Source: JAFGXT01 sp963677165
Lineage (GTDB): Bacteria > Verrucomicrobiota > Lentisphaeria > Victivallales > SZUA-371
Assembly: GCA_963677165.2 (NCBI GenBank)
Contig: CAXXSX010000002.1
Coordinates: forward strand, 620,001 to 684,000
Direction of reading: 5' to 3'
DNA length: 64,000 nucleotides
Shown here: in pieces, positions 1 to 10,203 of the stretch
Layout: every line of letters begins with the position of its first letter
Position numbering within the stretch: the stretch's first letter is position 1
Made by a program: the position numbers and the translations under genes
The notes under the pieces: generated by a model
Told to the model about the DNA's origin: nothing
Seen by the model: only the letters and a program-made list of their open reading frames with translations
Database searches by the model: none

Positions 1-3000
1 TTAGGGGTAATGCGGGTAATTAACTCCGGTTCTTTCATTATGCCATAGGGCACGAGGTGATAAGTATCAATACGGCATTCTTTTTCAGGTTTAAACTCTG
101 CAGGTCCGGTCCATATAGGCTTTTTATCTTTATAATGAAATGGACCGTGAGAATTACGACGCGAAGAAAACAGCTCCAGGCATAAGATAAATGTTTCACC
201 TTCAATGATATAATCTGTTACCTCAACTTTATTCGGGGGCCAAGCAACAATACCAATTTCCCGATTATCGACAAGAACACGTATCGCTGTTGCGTTATAT
301 TCAGGAATTTTAATATAATAGCGTGCCCCCGGCTTACGAATCAGGTTTAGCTTTTTCCTGTATATAACGGACCCGGAATAAAAACAAAAACCCTGTTCAA
401 CCCAGTCGCCGATATTAAGTTTTCGAGGAGGACTAATGATTCTCGGGGAGAGATTATTGAGTTCCACTCCAAAATCACCGAGTATATATACAGCCTCTAG
501 TCCGCTTTGAGTTTCGTTAAAATCCGAATATAATATCAAGTCGTTTCTACCGGATTTCAGTATTGTAGAGTCAAAGGAGATTTTCCGCAAACTTTTATCA
601 ACCCACCAGCCGCAGTCCGTATCGGGAGATAAAATTATACCATTCAATTCGATCTTGAAGTTTTCCGGTTGTTCAACAGCAAGAAACATCTCGCCTTCCG
701 GCAGTTTTTCTATGTAGAAATCATACTGAAGCCATATAGGAACGGTGTCAGAGGTTCGAGTTTTAATACGAGTCCAAGGCTGAGACATTTGCCCACTGCG
801 CCTTTCTGTATTCAATTTATCACGAAGAAGGTCGTCGATAAGTAGAATATCAGTTTTTTGGGTCCAATTTTTCCCATTGATGGAATATATCGGACAGTCA
901 AGCAACAGGACGTTTGGTTCAGACAACGCAATTTCCCAAGTCTTACCAAGTTTTTCTCTGCCAACTGTATTTAAAATTTTCTGGTTCGGAAAATTTAAAT
1001 TATGCTCAGATTTTGGAATTACAAAAATACGACTGGCAAGTGCCTCAAAAGAAGTTTTTATATGCCACTTAAAGTCCCTTTTACTCCTCATTGCGTCTGG
1101 AAAGCTGAGGTGACCGGTATTCGGATCAAGCTCAAAAGGTTTACCTGCGCACTCGGAAAAACCGGTAATTTTTACTTCCGGAAAGATGGACGTTCGTTGG
1201 GATACCGCAATATCAGAACCTGCAGTTTTAGAATCCCATACGGTCTTGCATTCGGTAAAATTATGTCCGGTATTACAGATAAACAGATAAAATGCTGTTT
1301 CATCTTCACGAAGCAAATGCAAGAGAGGCTCAAGCTCATATCCTTTACTATCCGTCATGGATATTCGTCGGCAGTCAGGTTCCAGCTTTTCGATTAATTC
1401 AGGCCCGAATAAAGGAGAATGAATACATTGTTCAGCAAACTTCCGAGGTTTGTCAGATGGCAGGGCATCAACATGCCGAGTAACATCTCCCGCAAAAATT
1501 ACGGTACCTCCATTGTTATTGAATTTTTTCAGCAACTTTAGAGTTGAACTCCTGATTGTATCCAATTCCGGTACCAGTACTGCTTTATATTGTGCCTGAG
1601 CGATATGGAACTCAGTACCTTTCACATTACCGTAACGTGATATTATATCCTCATCGCCGTAATCAAAGTCAATATTTGCCGCTAACAGGGAATCACGCAT
1701 TTTTACCAGAGTAGCATCCAGCTGTTTAAGTTCTGTATTGTCGACTTCCCGGGCTTTTATACTGAATCTGGTCCAGGCACTTTCAACAGGATGAATTACC
1801 AACAAATCACGAACTTCCACCCCTTGGGACATAACAGAGTGAATACGGGCAAAATAATCTTCGACTTTCCGGTATTCTTTCCACCATGGCGATTGATAAG
1901 AAATACTTGCGGGATAATCGCGTTTAGCCTGCCCTTCCATTGTATACCAGGCTAAATGATGACAACGCATATTAATGCCGAGAGCTACTTGCCAATCGCA
2001 TATGGCCTTATGTCCGGCAAAAGTAAAATCCCAACCGGTACAACCGTAACATTCCGTTAAACGGATATTTTTACCAAACTGCCGTCCGGCAGAAGCAACT
2101 TGTTTTGCGGTATCATATTCGCGCCAGTATTCGGTTAAAACATCCATTCCGGGGATTTGCATGTGTTCATAAAAGCGCATGCAACTACCAACAGCACGCG
2201 TTTGTGAACTTATGGTTTGCTCATGTAAAATGTGACCAGTATGGATAAGCTTGTTCTCCGCACACCATTCACCGAGCTGACGAGAATAGGCATCTACAAA
2301 CATACGAGTTGCACAGTCATGATAATGCCAGCGAGCCTGCGATATTTCCTGTTCCCTGAAATCAAAGAACAATTCAGGGAGATGATCCAAAATATCATAA
2401 CCGTATAAACTATAAAATTGTTCCGCGAGTTTGTCAGTCCATGGAAGCATATTGCTTTGAGGAGAACATCGGTTGGGTTCATCGGTAAATATGCCTGAAA
2501 CCCGATTCCCAAAGAACTGTCCGCAATATTTACGGTATTTTTCATGCGTAATTTTTATAAATTCCCGTACAGCCTTGGAATCAAGCGTATTGAGATTAGC
2601 TCCCCCGTTAAACCAGAGGCTTGATTCATCAATCTTAACTGTAAATACCAGTAAGCATTCATTCCCGAAAATAACAATATCTGTTGTGTTTATCGGCAGC
2701 TTTTCCAAATTACTTATTTCATAATCGTTTATTTCGGCCTTGAAAAGCCCAAGAATATTTTTATAATTTGACAAGTATTTCGTATCTTTAACTTGCGAAC
2801 AAACCAGATGACGTGCCCGATATTTATCAGCGTTAGTGACCAAACCTCCGGCAGTACCAGAAGGCCAACGGTCATCATCATACAACCAAACCTCCAAGTC
2901 TTCCTTTTCCGCCTCATCAATACAGGTATTTACACATTCAAACCATTTTTTAGACAAATAAACTGTATTTAAACCAACCCGGGAGTGAATGAAAAAACCG

Positions 3001-3140
3001 CCAAATCCCATGATTTTATATAAGCGTACCTGCCTGCGAAGTTCTTCCGGGTCCATAGTGCCGTTCCATGCCATAAATGGTTTACCGCGAAAACGTTTAT
3101 CAGGAGTTTTAAATGATTCAATTAACTGCAAAATGTTCAT
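1..3140 (-). CDS. Glycosyl hydrolase, GH106 (alpha-L-rhamnosidase)-like, incomplete at window edge
   Basis: An open frame runs from the ATG at 3140 down to base 1 without a stop, giving at least 1046 codons; the C-terminus lies outside the window. The N-terminus has the family layout of GH106-like glycosidases: a short segment (MAWNGTMDPEELRRQV), the strand IMGFGGFFIHSRVGL, then WLYDDDRWPSGTAGG around residues 75-100, and later GIFTDEPN, a likely catalytic-site strand. The C-terminal third has GH2-like jelly-roll character (LNGI, NDLILYSDFN). No signal peptide is visible. The start codon overlaps the stop of the GH127 gene by one base (TAATG), so translation is probably coupled. GH106-like plus GH127 suggests breakdown of rhamnose- and arabinose-containing plant polysaccharide; the substrate is inferred. 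Confidence 0.8.
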   Translation of the reverse strand, partial: MNILQLIESFKTPDKRFRGKPFMAWNGTMDPEELRRQVRLYKIMGFGGFFIHSRVGLNTVYLSKKWFECVNTCIDEAEKEDLEVWLYDDDRWPSGTAGGLVTNADKYRARHLVCSQVKDTKYLSNYKNILGLFKAEINDYEISNLEKLPINTTDIVIFGNECLLVFTVKIDESSLWFNGGANLNTLDSKAVREFIKITHEKYRKYCGQFFGNRVSGIFTDEPNRCSPQSNMLPWTDKLAEQFYSLYGYDILDHLPELFFDFREQEISQARWHYHDCATRMFVDAYSRQLGEWCAENKLIHTGHILHEQTISSQTRAVGSCMRFYEHMQIPGMDVLTEYWREYDTAKQVASAGRQFGKNIRLTECYGCTGWDFTFAGHKAICDWQVALGINMRCHHLAWYTMEGQAKRDYPASISYQSPWWKEYRKVEDYFARIHSVMSQGVEVRDLLVIHPVESAWTRFSIKAREVDNTELKQLDATLVKMRDSLLAANIDFDYGDEDIISRYGNVKGTEFHIAQAQYKAVLVPELDTIRSSTLKLLKKFNNNGGTVIFAGDVTRHVDALPSDKPRKFAEQCIHSPLFGPELIEKLEPDCRRISMTDSKGYELEPLLHLLREDETAFYLFICNTGHNFTECKTVWDSKTAGSDIAVSQRTSIFPEVKITGFSECAGKPFELDPNTGHLSFPDAMRSKRDFKWHIKTSFEALASRIFVIPKSEHNLNFPNQKILNTVGREKLGKTWEIALSEPNVLLLDCPIYSINGKNWTQKTDILLIDDLLRDKLNTERRSGQMSQPWTRIKTRTSDTVPIWLQYDFYIEKLPEGEMFLAVEQPENFKIELNGIILSPDTDCGWWVDKSLRKISFDSTILKSGRNDLILYSDFNETQSGLEAVYILGDFGVELNNLSPRIISPPRKLNIGDWVEQGFCFYSGSVIYRKKLNLIRKPGARYYIKIPEYNATAIRVLVDNREIGIVAWPPNKVEVTDYIIEGETFILCLELFSSRRNSHGPFHYKDKKPIWTGPAEFKPEKECRIDTYHLVPYGIMKEPELITRITP

Positions 3141-4909
3141 TATGAATACTTTTCTCGTATTTTTTTTAATGTTTCACGAGTCAAAACTATCACGTCAAAC
3201 GTAACTTTGCATTTTGTTGCCTCTTCCAGATACACCGGCTCAACGGTTGTTGTGTATAGATCATAACCATTTGTTATATTATCAATAATATCATTGGTCA
3301 AACGTATAAAACTAACCTGTTCGGCCACCGGATATTTTGCAAAGTCAAGTTTTTTGCCCCTGGATTTCTCTGCATCATAAAACTCAAATTGACCCTTCGA
3401 AGTTTCCACTAGTACAATGAAATGGCCCCGTCGCTTAAGCAATTTTGAAACAGAAAGCATCAAGGGTCCAACATATATATTTGCATCCTGATACATTTTA
3501 AATTTATTGTCAGGGGAGGCAATAATGTTCTGAGCCCTGACAATTATAGGCAAATCCAGCTTTAACTGAAAAGCAACCGTTCCTTTACCGCATACAGGCA
3601 ATTCAATGAAATCTTCTTGGGAACTGGAAATAAGTTCAGATGATTCATTACCGGAATATATTTCAACCGTAGTGGCATTAAAGGGCTTGATTAGCCTGAT
3701 CAAAAGTTCTTCGTCAGAACTGTTTGAAATAGTCAGGTCAACTATATTGCCGCGTGGATAGTCGGTTTTCGTCTGAATTTCAACTTCTTTTCCATGGCGA
3801 TCAAACGTAAAGACTCCATCAACCAGCAATTGAAGCGTAAATATATTATCTTTCTGGTTATAAGCCAGCTTAGGATAATCTGCCAAAACCGTTGTTCCGA
3901 ACATTGCACAACACCAGTAAGCCGGGTTACCTGACTTATCCAAATACTCGAAATGAACAGGCAGGGAACCGAACAAACCGTTATCTAATTGGCTGTAAAG
4001 CATGTGATTCCAGAATATCTTTTCTACTTCATGCAGAAAAAACAAATCATCAGTTAATTCCCATAAATGATAATTGATATATAGAAAATCACATGTGCTA
4101 CAGGCTTCATCCAAGTAAGGAGTTCCATAACATTCAAATATCCCGCCGGTAGGAAGCATGTCATTTTTTGCAACCTTTTTCACTTCGTCAATAACGGTAT
4201 CCAAATACTTCTCTTCGCTGCATTCTTTATAAAGCGCAAGCATTCCGCGCAAAGTCGAAAGGTGCATATGTGAATGTACTGATTTTTCATAAGGATCTGC
4301 TACATCGGCAATAGTCTTGGCAAGTTTCAGCCACCGCTTTTCTCCGGTAATCCGATATAAACTTACAATACCATCCAGTCCATGCGTAAAACATCCATAA
4401 GCATGTCCATAGGTTACTATAAGACTGCGTTCTTCCGGGGCTAACCAATACTGAACAGTGTATTCATAGTATTTTCCCAGCCGCAAAGCACTCTCTAAAA
4501 CAGCTTTATCACCAGTATGTTCGTAGTAAGCCACCAGTCCTTGGAGAAGCCAGCCATTTCCGTAGATTTGCGCACGATTTGTAGTTTCCAGACTCTGCTC
4601 TTTTCGACCAAACATGCCTGAAGATCGTTGGTGTGGAAGCAAGTTCTTTATCAATTTATGCAGCCTGGGATTAAGGCCGTAAAATTTTTCCATGGCTACC
4701 ATAGCAATAATCCAACGTCCGGGTACATCCCCTGAATATTCCAGATGATGCGCAAAAACATCTTCCTTGTAATTTATAGTCGCCAACAAATAATCATCTG
4801 AGTAAGGATAATTGGCTCTCAAACCTGCATATGCCTTAAGCATGGCCGTTTCGAGTTCCCCATATACTTTCACGCTTTTGATTTGCATCGAATAATATTC
4901 CTTATACAT
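3140..4909 (-). CDS. GH127-family glycoside hydrolase (beta-L-arabinofuranosidase-like)
   Basis: The 589-residue protein has the (alpha/alpha)6-barrel character of the GH127/DUF1680 group. The zinc-site residues of the family are recognisable: E268-A-C270 in DEACSTCDF and the CC pair C333-C334 in YWCCAMFG. GH127 enzymes release beta-L-arabinofuranose with a zinc-bound cysteine as nucleophile. There is no signal peptide, so it probably acts in the cytoplasm on imported oligosaccharides. It is the second gene of a leftward set, 35 bases after the preceding secreted protein, and its TAA overlaps the next ATG by one base. An in-frame ATG at codon 8 is an alternative start. Membership of the GH127/146 clan is clear; the exact family number is less certain. 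Confidence 0.85.
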   Translation of the reverse strand: MYKEYYSMQIKSVKVYGELETAMLKAYAGLRANYPYSDDYLLATINYKEDVFAHHLEYSGDVPGRWIIAMVAMEKFYGLNPRLHKLIKNLLPHQRSSGMFGRKEQSLETTNRAQIYGNGWLLQGLVAYYEHTGDKAVLESALRLGKYYEYTVQYWLAPEERSLIVTYGHAYGCFTHGLDGIVSLYRITGEKRWLKLAKTIADVADPYEKSVHSHMHLSTLRGMLALYKECSEEKYLDTVIDEVKKVAKNDMLPTGGIFECYGTPYLDEACSTCDFLYINYHLWELTDDLFFLHEVEKIFWNHMLYSQLDNGLFGSLPVHFEYLDKSGNPAYWCCAMFGTTVLADYPKLAYNQKDNIFTLQLLVDGVFTFDRHGKEVEIQTKTDYPRGNIVDLTISNSSDEELLIRLIKPFNATTVEIYSGNESSELISSSQEDFIELPVCGKGTVAFQLKLDLPIIVRAQNIIASPDNKFKMYQDANIYVGPLMLSVSKLLKRRGHFIVLVETSKGQFEFYDAEKSRGKKLDFAKYPVAEQVSFIRLTNDIIDNITNGYDLYTTTVEPVYLEEATKCKVTFDVIVLTRETLKKIREKYS

Positions 4910-4944
4910 TTTCTTCTTTTCAATAAGAAATTTCCTGAAATATG

Positions 4945-6879
4945 TTACTTAAGAGTTAACATGCTGTCCGGGTCATTACTAACGAAAGGATTGAGTCCGG
5001 ATATTATATGCATATAGAAGTTTTGCACATATTCGCCTTGGAGTAGGCTATCAGGTTGCGATGTTGTTAAAGTCCATAGCCCGTATTCGCCTGACCTTAC
5101 AGCTTGCGTTATAACTTCGCTGCTTGCCTTGCCTTTGCCACGAAGAATTATCGAACGTGCAACTTTGCCATCAGGCTTAATCAGCTGTAGTTTTAATACC
5201 TGGTGATGTCCTGTCGCCACAAGAAACTTAAATTTCTTTGCGTTTTTAAGAGGGAGCAAATAAAATTTACTGCAATAATCGTTTTTATTTTTGCTCCTGC
5301 GAAAGAAAAAATACAAATGACGTTGTTCGTCAGCAGCAGTTGTAGCCAATCCCCAGTACTTTGACTTCACTTTCAGGTTATACCATGGCCCGGTATTGCC
5401 TCCGTTCATGACTATACAATACAAACCAACTTCTCCTACCGGAAATTTTATATTGCGCCTTTCTCCGACAGCAACAGATTCATCCTGAAGCAAGCGTCCT
5501 TTACAGTCTAATATATCATACGATATGGGGGTCATTTTTCCGGCTCCGGCGACGTGGGCCAGTGAAAATTCAATGGGGTTTCCGGGAGAAGCCAATACAT
5601 AAAACAAGTTTTCATGCCTTAAGGTCACAGCTTTTGAGAGTGGCTTTTTAGTGTTGATCTTGTATGCTTCCGCATTATAGTCTTTAATGAACCTCTTGGT
5701 GCATATTGGTACAATTCCTCTGGCGGGAGAAAATTTAATATCGCTTACATATTCTCCATTTTCAAGACACTTCATGGCTTCAGAATTCGCGTGCCCAAGA
5801 GCTTTCCAATAGTCCTTTGCCGAATAATTACCGGGCAGTTTGTATGCGGCATAAGCTTTTGACTTCTTATTCCAGTGCGTCCAAAACATACTCAAAGAAA
5901 ATAAATTATAACCGGCTTCATTTTTCAATACTTGCCAAGCCTGAATCATTATGTCATCAGGAGAATAATAATTAATTCTAAACCATGGGATTGCGATATT
6001 ATTGGGGTTGCAGTTTTTTATCCATTCCAGTTCCTCTTTTGCGTATTTGTTATAACCGCCGCCTGAATACATGCGCCAACTGTCCATTATTGCCGGAGCT
6101 TCGGGAGTAGCCAGATATTTAACAAAATATCTGTAAAAATTGTTATTCTGTGCGGGCATCATGCCAAGCATCAACTGAGGATTTATTGAGTGCATTTCTT
6201 TTTCATATGTTTTTGCAACATGTTCCAGCATCTGATCAGCATGAATCCGGTATGCCTTTGTCATTTTATGTTTCTTTAAATATTTAAATCTTTCAGACGC
6301 TTTCAGCATAGGAATACCATTTTGTTTTGCAAAACTACTCCAACAGTGATCGCAGTAACATGGAGCAGGCTGATATGCCACTTCAAAATCAATCTTTACT
6401 GCTTTTATACCAAGCTTTTTCGATTCTTTTGCCAGTTGAAAGGCTGTATCATAGTTCTTTCTGAAAACTTTATATTGATAGAGGCAATACGCACTTGTCG
6501 CTTCTCCTGCTTCATTGATAAATGAATCCTTTTTAACAGATGATTTTTTTCTGAGATGTACTGGTGTTGCATAAGCATAAAAATCAAGACCGTATTTATG
6601 TATGTCGGATGCTAATTTCTCGAGTTTTTTTAATCTATCAGGCCTGTTCAGGTTAATATTAAAGATTTTAACATCTATACCCGTAAAATTAGCTTTCTTC
6701 ATGGGGATAAGATAATCTTTAACTATGTCATATGAGTTTGGTTTTGCAAGATCCCATCCGGCATATCCTGAAATTATTTTTCGTGATATTGGTTTCTGAC
6801 CTGCATGTACAAATATCGGGGCACATGCTATTAACAAGATTTTTAATATCATTTGTGAGTGGTTAATCCAACAATTCAT
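4945..6879 (-). CDS. Secreted TIM-barrel-like glycosidase candidate
   Basis: A 644-residue protein whose N-terminus has a hydrophobic signal segment (MILKILLIACAPIFVHA) from residue 10, so export is expected; the first ATG is kept because AAGGA lies 10 bases upstream. Residues about 40-350 look like a beta/alpha barrel: FTGIDVKIFNI, FYAYATPVH, AVKIDFEVAYQPAPCYCDHC, LGMMPAQ and IPWFRINYY are barrel-strand-like. The Cys-rich CYCDHC after an acidic strand resembles sites in glycosidase-like proteins of this phylum. The C-terminal part looks like beta-sandwich domains. I do not recognise a named family; hydrolase activity is inferred from the fold impression and its place next to GH127 and GH106-like genes. 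Confidence 0.6.
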   Translation of the reverse strand: MNCWINHSQMILKILLIACAPIFVHAGQKPISRKIISGYAGWDLAKPNSYDIVKDYLIPMKKANFTGIDVKIFNINLNRPDRLKKLEKLASDIHKYGLDFYAYATPVHLRKKSSVKKDSFINEAGEATSAYCLYQYKVFRKNYDTAFQLAKESKKLGIKAVKIDFEVAYQPAPCYCDHCWSSFAKQNGIPMLKASERFKYLKKHKMTKAYRIHADQMLEHVAKTYEKEMHSINPQLMLGMMPAQNNNFYRYFVKYLATPEAPAIMDSWRMYSGGGYNKYAKEELEWIKNCNPNNIAIPWFRINYYSPDDIMIQAWQVLKNEAGYNLFSLSMFWTHWNKKSKAYAAYKLPGNYSAKDYWKALGHANSEAMKCLENGEYVSDIKFSPARGIVPICTKRFIKDYNAEAYKINTKKPLSKAVTLRHENLFYVLASPGNPIEFSLAHVAGAGKMTPISYDILDCKGRLLQDESVAVGERRNIKFPVGEVGLYCIVMNGGNTGPWYNLKVKSKYWGLATTAADEQRHLYFFFRRSKNKNDYCSKFYLLPLKNAKKFKFLVATGHHQVLKLQLIKPDGKVARSIILRGKGKASSEVITQAVRSGEYGLWTLTTSQPDSLLQGEYVQNFYMHIISGLNPFVSNDPDSMLTLK

Positions 6880-7002
6880 CAGGCATTCATCCTTATTAGC
6901 AAATTAGTATTTTAAGTCAATTAAACTCGGGAAAGTTTGTACATATCTAAGATATTAACCATGCAATCAATTAATAGATACTGCAAAAACAATATCTATA
7001 AC

Positions 7003-7024
7003 GTTGACAGAAAATACTGTCAAC
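7003..7024 (-). terminator. Hairpin downstream of the prepilin-type gene
   Basis: GTTGACAG and CTGTCAAC form a perfect 8-bp stem with a 6-base loop, 45 bases after the stop of the gene at 7070. On the minus strand a GTTTTTG stretch follows about 18 bases later, so this may be a weak terminator that separates the prepilin-type gene from the secreted barrel gene. It could equally be an operator. Confidence 0.35.
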
Positions 7025-7069
7025 CGTTTAATTGCCGGAGTAATAAAATCAAATTTATCGTTTTAACTA

Positions 7070-7753
7070 TTAATTCTCGTTATATATCTGTGGAATCAGT
7101 TTTTCTCCAGCTGTAGCATGACCATCAAAGAACAATAAATTTGCTCGTTTGGCGTGTCTGTATTCTCTGCTGTCCTTACCTGTGCCAAATCTGTATTCCG
7201 TGCCCATTAATCCCTGCCCATATGCATCCCACAAAACTACAGTGCTACTGCTCTGTTTGACCTGTGATATTAAACCGATTATTTTTTGGGTTACAAGTGC
7301 GAACTGAATGTCTCCATTTGAGTCATAACAACCACCTGCATATGAATTCATGTGATATGACCATGCAGGAGCTCTATGATCAGTATCATCAATCTTATAT
7401 TCAGGACATTGAAAAACACTGCCTTCCCAGACTGCGTCAAACGGATCAGGACGACTTGCTATTAGTGTTTTATTTAGCAAAGAACTCAAACGATAATTCC
7501 ATGTTGCTTCTCGCCAGCCATTGCCCATCCTCTCATCATAAGCTGGAGTAACGAATCCTGCATAATCATCAGCATACAAAAGATAGGCTCCTCCTAGCTG
7601 CTTAAGGTTATTGATGCAACTTGCCGTGTACGCTTTTCCTCGAGCCTTACTAAGTGCTGGAAGCAACAATGATGCTAAAATTGCAATAATGCCGATTACG
7701 ACGAGAAGTTCAATGAGTGTGAAATTTGCACTTTTTGAACAATGCGATTTCAT
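7070..7753 (-). CDS. Prepilin-type N-terminal cleavage/methylation domain protein
   Basis: The 227-residue protein starts with a basic leader and the type IV pilin/pseudopilin signature NFTLIELLVVIGIIAILAS, where the peptidase cuts just before Phe and methylates it. The rest is a single globular domain with cysteine pairs, and it ends with an H-x9-DG-like strand (HAKRANLLFFDGHA) as in DUF1559-type proteins of Planctomycetes and Lentisphaerota. A strong AAGGAGGT ribosome site lies 6 bases before the ATG. These proteins are abundant beside glycan genes in this phylum, where surface display or substrate binding is suspected but unproven. It is transcribed divergently from the AraC regulator. Confidence 0.9.
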   Translation of the reverse strand: MKSHCSKSANFTLIELLVVIGIIAILASLLLPALSKARGKAYTASCINNLKQLGGAYLLYADDYAGFVTPAYDERMGNGWREATWNYRLSSLLNKTLIASRPDPFDAVWEGSVFQCPEYKIDDTDHRAPAWSYHMNSYAGGCYDSNGDIQFALVTQKIIGLISQVKQSSSTVVLWDAYGQGLMGTEYRFGTGKDSREYRHAKRANLLFFDGHATAGEKLIPQIYNEN

Positions 7754-7787
7754 ACAACTACCTCCTTTTTAATTTTGGTAGAAAATT

Positions 7788-7812
7788 ATAAAACAGATTA
7801 TCTGTTTTATAT
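7788..7812. promoter_or_regulatory. Perfect 11-bp inverted repeat, likely operator
   Basis: ATAAAACAGAT and ATCTGTTTTAT are exact reverse complements separated by TAT. The 25-bp element lies 35 bases upstream of the prepilin-type start and downstream of the overlapping divergent -10 boxes at 7865-7871. Position and symmetry fit an operator, possibly for the adjacent AraC-family regulator, although AraC proteins more often bind direct repeats. A role as a 5'UTR hairpin is also possible. Confidence 0.55.
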
Positions 7813-7842
7813 ACAATGGTTGCTAATTGAGTAATATCTGTT

Positions 7843-7871
7843 GACATATTATTCTTTTGAAACTATTATAT
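7843..7871 (+). promoter_or_regulatory. Promoter of the AraC gene overlapping a divergent -10
   Basis: TTGACA at 7843-7848 is followed after 17 bases by TTATAT at 7866-7871. Bases 7865-7870 read TATAAT on the other strand, so the divergent prepilin/glycosidase transcript probably shares this region. Overlapping back-to-back promoters would let one regulator control both directions. Confidence 0.5.
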
Positions 7872-7930
7872 GCTACAATTAAGGGTTCAACAAGCACAAT
7901 ACCACGCAAAATTAGCATTATACAACGAAA

Positions 7931-8800
7931 ATGACAGTAAAACTATTTAAAAACAAGGATATTTTTGAAACTTACGGAATTCCTTTGCAGGTTTTTCGCT
8001 GGCATCTTGAGGGTGATTCAAAAAGACTCCATGCACACGAGTTTCACGAATTGATTATTACACTTAGCGGTAGCGGTTATCATTTTATCGGTAATGAAAA
8101 AACTCAAATAAAGCCTGGTGATATTTTTCTCATTTCTCCCGGAATATCTCACTATTTTAAAAGTGTATCAAACTTGTCGATATATAATGTTTTATATGTT
8201 GCGAATGCCATAGATTTTCCTCAAGCCGATTTACAAAGCATTCCTGGTTATCGGGTTCTTTTCGAGTTTGAACCGAAACTACGTGAGCAGAGAGGGATAA
8301 AGCCAACTTTAAATTTACAAAATGAAAGCTTTCAGAATGTTGTTAACCAAGTGAAAAAAATTGAAAACGAAGTTAATATGCGACAACCAGGTTTCAAGTC
8401 AATGGCTATTATCGGTTTGATGGAACTCTTTTGCATGATTTCCAGATCCTATACCATTTCTGATAATAACCCCAGTCAGTCATTGCTAAAATTGGAAAAA
8501 GTTGTTAACTATATTAACAAACATTACTCTGAAAATATAACGTTAAAACAACTATGTGGAATTGCGGCAATGTCCGAAACTGCTCTTTTACAAAAATTCA
8601 AAATAACACTTGGTACAACTCCGATTAAATTTATGATTCAAGTGCGAATACAAAAAGCAGCTCAGCAATTACTGGAGCATAAAAGCTCTATTTCTCAGGT
8701 AGCTTTTGAAAATGGTTTTGAAGACAGCAATTATTTTTCCCGGTGCTTTAAAAAGAATATAGGTTGCTCTCCACGAGAGTATAGTCAGTTATCAAAATAA
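7931..8800 (+). CDS. AraC-family transcriptional regulator with cupin sensor domain
   Basis: The 289-residue protein has an N-terminal cupin with HAHEFHELIITLSGSG and PGDIFLISPGISHYF, and a C-terminal AraC-type double helix-turn-helix with the conserved ending FEDSNYFSRCFKKNIGCSPREY. Such regulators bind a sugar in the cupin and activate nearby catabolic promoters. It is divergent from the prepilin-type and glycosidase genes, which are its probable targets. Confidence 0.9.
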   Translation: MTVKLFKNKDIFETYGIPLQVFRWHLEGDSKRLHAHEFHELIITLSGSGYHFIGNEKTQIKPGDIFLISPGISHYFKSVSNLSIYNVLYVANAIDFPQADLQSIPGYRVLFEFEPKLREQRGIKPTLNLQNESFQNVVNQVKKIENEVNMRQPGFKSMAIIGLMELFCMISRSYTISDNNPSQSLLKLEKVVNYINKHYSENITLKQLCGIAAMSETALLQKFKITLGTTPIKFMIQVRIQKAAQQLLEHKSSISQVAFENGFEDSNYFSRCFKKNIGCSPREYSQLSK

Positions 8801-9112
8801 TGGAAATTTCCATGAGATAAAGATACATGCCATCAAGATGGATAAGTCGATTAATTTTTGGGAAAGTACTGATATAGGAAATCGTAGTGTGTAAAAACTG
8901 AATCAGTAGATCTGAGGTATAATTTTAGATGATTTTCGTCACTTTAGGAATGGTAAAAACAGGGATTTTAGATTTTGGAATGAAAGCATTCGTGAGAATT
9001 TTTTTTATTACTTGCTTTTTGCGATGAAAAGAACTGATTTTTACGTAATCCGGGCACAGTAAAGCAACCGATATAATACCGGAATTAAAATGATTTGAGT
9101 AGGGCAGGAGAC
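8801..9112. other. Intergenic stretch without a gene
   Basis: No credible reading frame. It holds a perfect palindrome ATGGAAATTTCCAT just after the AraC stop and a small CCATC-AA-GATGG hairpin near 8830. Nothing else is recognised; the transposase remnant begins at its right side. Confidence 0.5.
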
Positions 9113-10203
9113 TCAGGCTGTGTCGCGATAATAGTATTTGAGAAGTCCGCCGAGGCGTTTGCGGGTACTTACTTTGCCCACTGAGGAACTCACACTTTTA
9201 GCTGGAAATGGAATGGTATTATCAAGACCTTGGTGATTTCGTTCTTTGTGATAATGAGAAAGGTATTCGCGAAGGACATGTTGTAAGGATTTCTTTCCGA
9301 ACAGTACTTGTTTATTCAACACCTCGCTTTTTACAGTCTTAACCCAGTGTTCAGCAAATGCATTAAATTTGGCGATCTAGGAGGGAGCTTTATTGGTTCG
9401 ATTCCTGATGACTTCATTATTGCAGCAAATTGCGCCGTGTATTTAGTGTCACGATCATGAATCAGATATTCAGCTTCTTCCATTTCGCCATCCCAGCCAG
9501 TCAGGTTTCGGGCAACTTGCGCCATCCAGTCGCCATTCGGATGAGAAGTGATGCCTCCAATGATGACTCTTCTGGTTTTTATTTCAATGAAAAACAAAAC
9601 ATAATAAGTTGCCAGTCCGAACGGAGTCCACACATCAGCAGTAAAGAAATCGGTGGCCCAGATCACATCTTTATGAACATTGATAAATTCGGACCAAGAC
9701 ATGCCGCCTCTGGTTCTATCTCCAGAAGGATTGAGACCATTTCTTCTCATAATATTTGCAACTGACGAAGCAGAGATCTTATGTTTAAGGTTTCTAATTG
9801 CACCAGTAATTCGAGTATAGCCCCAGGTGTTGTTTTCTCTTGCAAATTTCAGTACTAGCCTCTCAATTTCAAGTTCAATCTTAGGTCGCCCCGGTTTGCG
9901 CTTGATCTTAGAAGAATCATATTTAAGAGCAACCAATTTTTTGTGCCAGTGAAGGACTGTTTCCGGTCTGACAATAGTCACAACGTCGGCTAATCTTTTA
10001 CCTAGCGCCTTGGCTTTGATCGCAAGCAAACGCCGTTGTTCATCGGTAAATCTCAAGCGTTTACCTGATAGAGTAAGTTGTTTTTTCAAAACTTGATTTT
10101 CAGCTTTTAAATAATCAACTTCCCGAACAAGTTGTTCATTAATATCAAGCTTTAAAAGCTGAGCAAGCAAGAGCCTTGCCGCTTTCCATATTTCCGTTTT
10201 CAA
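9113..10203 (-). pseudogene. Frameshifted rve-type (DDE) transposase
   Basis: Two adjacent frames make one transposase. The first 290 codons (10203-9331) give a coiled-coil/HTH N-terminus, the motif ENNTWGYTRITGAI and a DDE core with IWATDFF (first Asp) and HDRDTKY (second Asp). Translation derails at SPNL. Restoring one A at about 9367 (TTTAATGCA to TTTAAATGCA) continues as NAFAEHWVKTVKSE, carrying the catalytic Glu, and joins the frame ending at 9113 (HYHKERNHQGLDNTI). One base has therefore been lost and the gene is probably dead; programmed frameshifting is less likely because there is no slippery heptamer. Terminal inverted repeats were not found with confidence. Confidence 0.85.
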
